DNA from: Hypholoma sublateritium FD-334 SS-4
Taxonomy: Eukaryota > Basidiomycota > Agaricomycetes > Agaricales > Strophariaceae
Assembly (NCBI GenBank): GCA_000827495.1
Contig: KN817548.1
Coordinates: 280,429 to 344,428 of the forward strand
Reading direction: 5' to 3'
DNA: 64,000 bases
The notes under the pieces are model-generated. The model searched no databases and had not been told where the DNA came from. It worked only from the letters and a program-made list of their open reading frames with translations. The position numbers and the translations under genes were made by a program. Positions 55,951-64,000 of the stretch are shown here, piece by piece (position 1 is the stretch's first letter; each line of letters begins with the position of its first letter).

Positions 55951-58274
55951 ATGTTCAATGGCCCATCACTTTTACGAAGACTCCTGCCGCTCATCCAAAC
56001 CCGAATGCATACCACATATCTAACGCGAGCCGATAAGATATTTATACAAAGTATTCCGTCACCACCATCTTGGCCAAATATTGCATCCTTTTCACCCATT
56101 CAATCCCCACCCACACTTCAATGGGAAGAATGCAATGAAAGCAAGCGCCGTCTTCGCGTAATTATACATCAATTTCAGGATAGAATTATATTCAATCGAA
56201 GACGAATGATCCAGTGGCCACCCAGCGAGGAATGTATTCTCTCTACGTGCGTTTATTAATTGCCGCTCACTGCCTTGATTACTGACGGGGCTGTTTTGTT
56301 AGCCTCTCGCCCAGCGAATATTTCTATGCTCTCATGTGTCCTATCCATGATTTCTTCAATCAAATGAGTAACAAAAGCCGGGTGAGAACACCCGTGGGTT
56401 TTGCGAAGATTGACTTGGGGGATTGTGAGTCTATATTTCGGTCTGGTTACAAAGTTATGGTCATGTTAAAAATGATTCGCAGCCATGTATGGGTTGATAT
56501 ATACAACAGCCGATTTCGACAGGTTTGAAATATCGCCGCCAATGATTGTATTGATAGTACGCAAGCATATTCTCGGCTATCCACTTCCCAGAAAATAACA
56601 AATGCTTTTCAACAGCCAGACAAACTGTTCAATGCCGACGGAACAATTACCTGGCGCGTCGAACATGCGCTGCGCAAAGTTCTAGACCGCAACAAGTTCC
56701 GCTCTCCATCCATAGTCATCACAAACCTCACAGAAATTGCCGTCTTTTTCCCCTCAGATGGCTGGCAGTACACCAATCACGCCTTCGCCCGTGTGCCGAC
56801 GACACATCCCGCAGCCGCCCTCAGAGTCATTGCGACTGCATGTACGCTTGCAGCACACCGTTTTGACATCGACTATTTTGCCATTCCAGACATTGAGCCC
56901 GAAATCGACGACACGCTCGTTCACCCCGAGGGCCCACCGCAAAATCCCGCCACGCCCCTGCTTCCAGATGAACAGCTGTTTCCTACTTGCCGCCGTAACT
57001 TGGATTTTGACCATGCAACCCTCGTGCGCGACCGGGAAAGAGCGCTTCAGTTCTTTCGATGGAATAAACACACCCGGCAGACCAAGTCCAAGCTCGTCGC
57101 TCATCCGAAGGATACACTCAGTGCTGTTACCCACAAGCTCGGGATCAGCACGCCGCCTGAGTCTGTGTCCTTCCCTGTACACCCATATGATGCATCAGAA
57201 TTACCACCTGATGCGATGGAGCATCTACAGAGCATTCGCCGCAATTCGCCTCTCTTGATAGCAGGACTCGCGGACGCGTTACAGAACAGCAAGTCGTTCC
57301 TGGTCAATATTCTCGATGTTGTGGATGCCGGCTCCACCGAACTTGGATTCTCTACCGTATACCGTTGCCACATCACTGCTATCGACGATGTGCTCGTCCA
57401 CGAATGCCCCCCGCTCTGCCTCAAACTGTTCGACGATCGCTTCCAGCCGCTGGACCCCGATCCGGAGGCGGCCGTCCCGAGCTGGTTTTATCCCGTTATA
57501 TATGCGGAAAAGCACGCGGTCAATGAAGCGGCTGCGTACCATAAGCTGCGGAGCGTCCAGGGGACAGTCATTCCATGGTTTTATGGAAACCACCAGGTCA
57601 ATACCCGGTTTATGTGTACCAAACATGTGTACTGATTGATGTTATTTCATAGTTTTCACTGCCGGACGGAACACTCTTGAACGGCTTGCTTATGGAGTAC
57701 ATCGACGGACACACGCTGAATTCTGATTTCGTCCTGGCCTCAGGCCGTGAGGCTCAAGTCCAGATGGTGTGTAGCGCATGATATTCGGTGTCCGCATGAA
57801 CTAAGGACGGCTGTTTTGGTACAGATCCAGAGCTGCCGCCACGCAGTGCGCGTCCTCAACGCCGGCGATGTGACCCAGCGTGACTGGCATCCTCGTCAGG
57901 CCCTCATTCACACGAACGCAGCTACTGGTCTCCCCTATGCCGTGTTTCTTGATTTTGCGTACACGACGCAGACATGGGACGTTGACGCGCCCAACTACAT
58001 GGGTAATTATTTCGATGTGTTCACTCTCTTGCTAGGCCAACTCGGACCTGTTGCCTTCGACGCCGATCTGGTTCTTGATCACTTTGGGGACCCTGATGAG
58101 TGGGATTATTGTCCAGGGTCATATATAGGAACGCGGAAAGGCCGCAAGAAGCCGTTGGTAAAACGGGGCATATTTCCATTCCTTTTGCCACTCGAAAACG
58201 AGTCGGGTACTCAATTAAAGTATGTGCATATATTCGGTATCTCTATTGTGCTAATTTGTAATGTTAAGGGTTAG
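55951..58274 (+). CDS. Protein-kinase-like protein, copy 2, about 678 aa
   Basis: Six exons: 55951-56246, 56303-56424, 56483-56556, 56616-57596, 57653-57766 and 57825-58274. Every junction has the phase of the inverted copy at 44466-46747. The N-terminus MFNGPSLLRRLLPLIQTRMHT is again basic and presequence-like. SEYFYALMCPIHDFFNQM, SMYGLIYTTADFDRFE and RERALQFFRWNKHTRQTKSKL lie in the family-specific part. The kinase-like part has CLKLFDDRFQPL, LMEYIDGHTLNSDF, TQRDWHPRQALIH and FLDFAYTTQTW (DFA for DFG). The C-terminus is uncertain: either read-through to TGA-equivalent stop at 58272-58274, or a last intron starting at GTATGT near 58219 that would end the protein with KIPEK. Function unknown. 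Confidence 0.8.
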
Positions 58275-58649
58275 AAAAAATACCGGAGAAGTAAAACTAA
58301 TAGCTGCGCCAACATCAAAGTGATCTGAATCGATTCTATACTCTCATATTTGAGAGTTGCAAGTGTTTTATGTATGTTTTCTTCATGTAGTTATTTATCT
58401 GTAGGCGCATCGTAGCTTAGGTTTTACAATTTAGTTCATACACAGTATTGGCCTAGAATTCGAAAATATCGTAAAGCAGCATTTGTCCTCGGACAAGTGG
58501 AGTCGGGGGCAGACATACAGAGTCACAATTGTACAAATGAATGTCCGCATTGGGGTATAATAAGCAGCTTACCCACATATCCTATCCCACGTCCACCCTC
58601 GTCCGCACCGCCATTGTCATCCATCTCGTCACGAACAAATCCGAAACGC

Positions 58650-59190
58650 ATGGCAAGCCCTCCCTCACTCTCACCAGGAGCGCTTTACTATGCATTGTAT
58701 TCTCGCGGTGACGGGACATTCCACTGGGCCGTCGCGCGCACATTCGACAAACTGCACGCTAAGAATACCGCGGGCCCGTGGGTCTTTGAGCGGGTCGTTG
58801 AAGACAGTAGCGCGCAGCCGAGCACGATCTGCGTTATGGTGCAGATAGGCAAGTACATACGCCGGCTGATCGTCTCAGATGCCGTCCTAACATCGCGGTT
58901 TTCATGGAACAGGCCGCTGTCCACCATCGTGCACCGCGGACCGGCTGGGCGAGCTGCTGAGCGCGATACCTATGGCCGTTCCTGACGCGTCCCGCGAGGC
59001 GGAGGGGATGTTTACGTGTCGCGTTTGGACCACGGCTGCGGGGCGCGCTATGGTGGAAGCGGGCATCATTGCGTGCGCTGATGTCTCTAAGCTGGAGGCA
59101 GAGGTGCGTGCGCTTGCGGAGGCGCACGATGCGCAAATTATACTAGGGGTAGCGCCGTTCAGGGTGCATGTATCGGGGCTGTCTAAATAA
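58650..59190 (+). CDS. DUF6914-like fungal protein, 158 aa, with a GC-AG intron
   Basis: Two exons, 58650-58848 and 58913-59190. The donor is AG|GCAAGT, the usual context of rare GC-AG introns, and the acceptor is GAACAG. This join alone keeps the family frame: YYALYSRGDGTFHWAVAR and WVFERVVEDS lie before it. After it come DRLGELLSAIPMAVPD, FTCRVWTTAAGRAM, IIACADVSKLEAEVRALAE. I associate this FHWA.../F.CRVW pattern with the fungal DUF6914 family; the name is from memory and not certain. No signal peptide or membrane helix. It is a small single-domain protein common in mushroom genomes, without known function. Confidence 0.7.
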
Positions 59191-59997
59191 AGGGTTCTGA
59201 TTTTTGTTGGCGCATACGTGCTTGGATGCGGCCTCGAACGAAACACTGGAATCAATTATGTTGGAGCTCGGACTCTAGGATGCCTGGAAATCCACCTAAA
59301 AATTTACACGACTAAGTACATTGGCAGAGCTACAGCTGGAGATGTACCTTGCTGTATTTTGGATTCTCGTCTAGGAATGTACATTTATGTGTTCTCAAAG
59401 TACTCAACGTCTACGCCTTGCGGTAGAGCAGCCTGTTAAACGATACGTTACTAGACACCGACAGTATTACCCAGCGCATTTGTCTTATAAATTTAGTTAT
59501 GATGATGATTGCATGCGGCCTGGCTCCATTCCGTAGCGTAGAAGGCTGTGTGAGACGGTCACAAGTCGGCTCGTTGCGGCTACTGCAAGAATTCTTGGTC
59601 TCGATGTGCCCGCCCTGTTCCACTGGCAGCACTAAGTATCTTCCCTCACTACTGTCTACATGTATCCAGTTGACTTCCCGTCTATCCATCCATCCAGCTC
59701 ACCATCCGCGGGTACGATCCCCACATCAAATCTTATGCATTCATGAAACCATCTCGCCTTTGAGCCCCGGTAGCGTAAACGAGCGTTGCACGTTTGGAAG
59801 TCGGCAACATTAATTGTAAGCGCAATCGTTTGGTTTTTTATAGACAACATAAGAGGATCGTATTTCGAGAGGTACAGAAATTTCATATTCAAATTAACAC
59901 AGATGAGAGGCCCCAACCGCCACCAGAGATACCAACGGATGCTGAGCGTCTTTCTTTGAGTCTGTCGATTAATTGAACTTGTGTCGGCTTGAAGTTT
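59191..59997. other. Intergenic, convergent 3' flanks
   Basis: Between the DUF6914-like gene and the small secreted protein gene on the minus strand; short frames only. Confidence 0.55.
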
Positions 59998-60260
59998 TCA
60001 TATCCAATTTAAGGGCACAGTCTCGTGCCTAATTCTTCGCCCTCGGGACAAGCATTTTCCTCTATAGCATGCAATGATCAGTGTTCCATGGTTATTCTCG
60101 AAGGGGGGCCGATACACACCCGCAACTTGGAGACACAGATATGGTCAGCTTAATATTTTATATGAAAAGGGTTGGGCTCACTCGGTAAAGCAGCAGCATT
60201 AGCAATCAGCAAAGTTGAGGTAACGGCCAAGATGACCCAAACTTTGAATTGGTGAAGCAT
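59998..60260 (-). CDS. Small secreted protein, 68 aa
   Basis: A TATATAAT box at 60351-60358 lies 91 bases from the ATG with no ATG between. Exon 1 (60182-60260) encodes a signal peptide: basic MLHQFK, a hydrophobic core WVILAVTSTLLIA, then a likely cleavage at ANAAA/LP. A 56-base intron follows (GTGAGC, CTGAC branch point, CTCCAAG). Exon 2 (59998-60125) gives IAGVYRPPFENNHGTLIIAC, YRGKC, a basic RGRRIRH patch and ends NWI. The mature chain is about 44 residues, with two Cys five apart (CYRGKC). A later acceptor (CGACAG near 59962) would give a shorter, different tail. The neighbour at 61231 is a UstYa-like protein, so a modified-peptide precursor is a possibility, as is an ordinary effector-like secreted peptide. 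I know no homologue. Confidence 0.6.
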
Positions 60261-61230
60261 ACTAGTGCGTTGAGAGTGTTTATGAGTGGGCTGTTTATGA
60301 GTGAAGCTTCGGTTTGCTTTGTTTCTGCTGCAATACGCCAAGTTACCCTCATTATATACTAAACTAGCAACCTACTTGGAGATAGCTCCGTAAGATCGGG
60401 GGATTGCGAATGACTTAAAAGGTGTACCACGATGTATCACTCATGATGGTGATCTTCTATTGAAGTCCAAATTTCAGACTCTGAGAACTATGGGAAACGG
60501 TAGTTAGCTTCGAACTGAGGCAAATTCGTCCAAATAGTAGCCCGTACATGAGTCTGTGTTGGAATCAGTATCTCCGCACACTCAAATACAAAGTAAGTAG
60601 ACCTATTCTGAGAATCTGAAGGCCATGCTGTGTGTTATCTCATCCTATTCTTGTTGGAATTTAGATGATCAAAACTCCAAGGTTGCATCGCCATACATGT
60701 AAGATCATACACTCTGGGAATGAGTTTTCAGGTGTCCCCAAAGGCGAACATACGGGCGCGTTGGCACCATCTACCACATACCACATCGATTGTGCGCACT
60801 GTGAGTCCAGATGCGTCTTCTTGATGGCCCCTGCGTTCAATTTTACAGTGTAGTCGCTCTACTCATGTCTAAGTCGACTTTCAATAGAATTGATTATCAT
60901 TCGTATCACAGAAAATGTGTGGCCCATGACCTGGATCCAAATTGGATCCAAACATCACTTATCTTCGAATCCGAAATACTGTGCTTTCCGAATTCCCAAA
61001 AAAAAGTGCCATTCTCATCACAAATACCATATGGTTCGTGGACACGCTGATATCTGCAATCTGGATCAAAAGGTCCGCACCGTCGGGTGCCACTAACTCG
61101 AGGGTACAGTATATTTCTTGCTAGAAACTTTGAGAAATCATTCCCTGTCTTTATCCGACAAATCTCATTACGGCAAAGTGTCGATTCCAGTATCAAAATA
61201 AACAGAAAAATCCGCAGCCATCAGTAAATA
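60261..61230. other. Intergenic
   Basis: 970 bases between the small secreted protein gene and the UstYa-like gene. Apart from the TATA box at 60351 nothing is supported. Confidence 0.55.
60351..60358 (-). promoter_or_regulatory. TATA box of the small secreted protein gene
   Basis: TATATAAT read on the minus strand. A CACTCATAAACA direct repeat sits in the leader between it and the ATG. Confidence 0.6.
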
Positions 61231-61994
61231 TTATAATGAATCAACTCTTCTTTTCCATTCGATAAACAGAAGATACCGTGCCCCAACCTCCTGGTAAAGA
61301 CTTTCCCAATCATAGCATTCCACCTCGGGACCATATCTATCTGTCTCGAAATGTCGCTCTGAGAAATCTCCTTCCTCTAACATATCGTTTCCTTGGCATA
61401 GTAAGGTCTGCCTGAGGTATTGCAGGCAGTGGGTGACATGTTTGGGGTTTGCATAAGTATCACTGCGATTCATGAGCGCTTCCTTGAGCTCGACAATACA
61501 GTGCAGTTGGTGGTAAAATGTGAGGACAAAAGTGCGGTGATTTGGACCCAAATGGGTTCGCCCCGTTCCTTCCGGAGAATCCAGGATTTGATCCCACTCT
61601 TTCTTGGTGTCGACGTCGGAGGCGTTGTATCCATAGTGCACTGTCTCCTGCAGAGTAAGAGATGTAGGATTTAGGGACAAGGATGGGTGATAGAAAGGAT
61701 AGTCCAGTCCCATAAATGAATATCTGGTGATATCATCTATATAGATTTATTGTCATGAGTACGGACGCTGCGAGTAATCTATTAAGACTGGCCTTTGCGC
61801 GAAGAAGTCGCGGCATTCTCGTATTTGAAGGTAAAAATCCTCCACAAAGGAAATCCGAGATTGAGGAGCGCCAAAGTCGTTAGAAGAATAGTAATCAGGG
61901 ATGGCATTGCCAATGACAACTCATTTGTGTAAGGGCAATACTTGTATAAGTGAGGGGGCATCGGTCGACCAGATCTCAGTGGTCTCTTAAACAT
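61231..61994 (-). CDS. UstYa-like protein (DUF3328), 232 aa
   Basis: Two exons, 61789-61994 and 61231-61723. A short cytosolic N-terminus and one transmembrane helix (SLITILLTTLALLNLGFPLW) precede the catalytic-type domain. The two diagnostic HxxHC motifs are present, FYHQLHC and HVTHC, the latter in HVTHCLQYLRQTLLC. An NHRTFVLTFYHQLHCI context and a GDFSERHFETDRYGPEVECYDWE end match the family. UstYa-type proteins oxidise and cyclise ribosomal peptides in ustiloxin-like pathways, or take part in other secondary-metabolite steps, and sit in the secretory membranes. The length is typical. The intron (GTCTTA...ATCACCAG) has a weak donor but restores the frame before YSFMGLDYPFYHP. No other pathway gene is visible except possibly the small secreted peptide 1 kb away. 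Confidence 0.88.
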
Positions 61995-64000
61995 AATTTG
62001 GCCCCAGAACGCTTTGAATTACCCCAAGGTATGTATTGTGAAGCACTCAATTGACAATCTGGTTCTATTTGAGAACCGATTGACGATGCATTCGTGCACC
62101 CAATATCCGTTCCCATCGCCAAATTCCCAGTGACTACTGCGCATTTTGTGGGTTGTATATAACTTGCCATAACATCCGCACTATATTGATCATGATGTGC
62201 TGATTCCACAGAATTCCATCCCAGAGTGGAACATCAGATCTCAGAGGACGAGCTGTTGCAGCTATCCGAACCACAAGCACACGTTGTGACTACCTAGGAG
62301 TGTGCTTCATATCAGGCCACAGGTTGTATTTTAGCCCTACATATGAAAACACTTCTATTCATTAGATAATCTACATCACGGTTCAGCCGTTCTGTAGTCC
62401 CCCCCCGAAACCCGTTAATAATTATTGAATAAATGTATGTACCAATTCCCAAGACATTCCATCGCTTGTGGTCGCTCGTAGCCTCAGAGCCCAATGTTGA
62501 TACCGACACGCTGAGCCTCACACCTGGTCCTAAGTACACCGCACCGAGCCAAAGAGGGGCTGCGGGGCACAGGCACCCGTATAGCCACACCCGCGACTCC
62601 AATACAGCCCGCACTGACTGCTGCTGACACACAATGTCCAGGTGACGCCGACAACAAGACGCGCGGAGCAGACCTCCCAGTCGACGACGGCGCGCCGGCG
62701 CTCTCGCAGAGCGGATGTAGCAGCGACACGGTGGGCGCGGGCGTCGTTGAAGGCGGCTGCGACACGGGATGTCAAGCTGGGCGCGTCCTGTCCGCTGTGC
62801 TGTGCCGAAGTCGAGAGGCGGAACCGGCGGCGCACACCCCCGTCAAGCTGAACGCTAGATGGTCTGCTCTGGACCCTGCGGGGTTAATATCTTCGAAACA
62901 CAGCCCGCGCAGGGCGTCCAGCAGGAGGTGCATGTATTGCACGTCCAATGTACGTCCTGCCTATCCGCGCCTACCACCACCGCTGCGACGTGACTACAAT
63001 CGACTACCCGCTCACAATTATCCCATAATCCACAACCCCCACGTCGGCCGGCTCACCGCGTACCACTCGCTGTCCATCTGCCTCTCGTGCTGATGATGAC
63101 TGCTCTCTCGCGCACTTAGATTCCTCTCTGCGTCCACGAAATTCGACGGCGACAATATTCCCGCGCCCTCCGCTTCTTTCCCACGACTCGCCGACGCATC
63201 GCCCGACGTCGCCTCACGCGTTTCTCGCACATTCCACTCCATTTTCATATTCCATATTACCTCCATCAGTATCCTATGCACTCACGTTTTCAACGCGATT
63301 AGCGATCCACAGGGATTCGACAATTAGTCACATTGGTACATTTAGGCGCCCGTGCGCACGGTAACACATTTTATTTCGGATTTACATTCTTATAAATAAT
63401 CACTCATTCTCTCAAGTAAAATTACATAAAACATATCGTATTTACATAATTGAATATTGTTTGCCCATCGTGATTCCGGTTTTTACCATAATGACTAGTT
63501 GCCCACTGGCAAAACAGTCAATACGTAGCCGCAGCCTCCGCTAGGATGGCGACCGCCCGTAACCCGTCTAAACACGGTTCCAGCCCTAATGACGAGTAAT
63601 CAAGAGTCTGAGAAGCGACGTCTATACCGCCTCAGGACACACTTTAGCATATCACTGGCATGCTTCTACAAGTACTGGTCTTGTAGAACAGCAATAGCGT
63701 ACAGACCTTATGGGAATTGAAGCTTGAAGTGTGGCTATTAATACTCTCCGTGAAGAATGGACTCCGACTTAGCCGCCGGGCGCCGTTTCCCACAGCGAAC
63801 TCGGTGATCTGAATGCGTTGCACAATCTTATCTGATGGAAATCTACGGAGTTCTTTACTTATGTGCTTTCATCAAAGATCGCTACATCTGGTAACGCGAC
63901 CTTTCACTTGCACGTACTTCTCTTGCATCTGATTTACTCAATTTTCTGAAAAGGAAGTCGATCATCAAAGCGGAGGGCCGCATGGTTATTTGTGTACAGA
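61995..64000. other. Window end, no supported gene
   Basis: A GC-rich island at about 62480-63250 has open frames on both strands. Examples on the minus strand start at 62835 and 63281, with Arg/Ala-rich translation, but I recognise no family and cannot build a spliced model. It may be a gene continuing beyond recognition or a promoter-associated island. 63290-64000 shows nothing. Confidence 0.45.

Noticed and set aside
62480..63250. Gene in the GC-rich island near the window end
   Set aside because: Open frames exist on both strands, but no family or consistent splice model could be found.

Overview
This window looks like nuclear DNA of an agaricomycete basidiomycete, probably a wood-rot type such as Polyporales; the order is inference. 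The evidence is dense short introns (mostly 45-70 bases) with GT-AG ends and CTRAY branch points, mixed gene orientation, and protein families typical of that group: a FunK1 kinase, a Rua1-type regulator, fungal PARP-like proteins, UstYa-like and DUF6914-like proteins. Exon structures were rebuilt by hand from splice signals, phase and family homology; no search was run.

Layout. 1-2925: tail of a FunK1 kinase and an 8-exon hypothetical gene, peppered with single N bases. 4477-10790: peroxiredoxin, Eaf3/MRG15 and, diverging from Eaf3, a Rua1-like transcription regulator. 11360-23759: an accessory block with three paralogous pseudokinases, a TIR transposon and two small Cys-rich paralogues. 24930-27487: two tandem ubiquitin C-terminal hydrolases. 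28566-30303: an AIM9-like phosphotransferase gene broken by a short TIR element and a frameshift. 30594-43752: a housekeeping island (mitoribosomal uS10, PARP-like, SUS1/ENY2, mago nashi, a hypothetical gene, casein kinase I, BAR protein, p24 cargo receptor). 44466-58274: a protein-kinase-like family with two intact genes in inverted orientation and a decayed third copy, enclosing an SRPK-like kinase with a mutated DFG motif and a conserved hypothetical gene. 58650-61994: a DUF6914-like gene with a GC-AG intron, a small secreted protein and a UstYa-like protein. The rest has no gene I can support.

How the genes work together. Most housekeeping genes are independent. SUS1 (mRNA export/SAGA) and mago (exon junction complex) share a 322-base divergent promoter. 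Eaf3 and the Rua1-like gene are also divergent, as are uS10m and the PARP-like gene. The most distinctive biology is a 6-base microexon in mago, the tandem pseudokinases with an MGxxxS start and lost catalytic Asp, the TIR insertion in the AIM9-like gene, and a possible small-peptide/UstYa pair.
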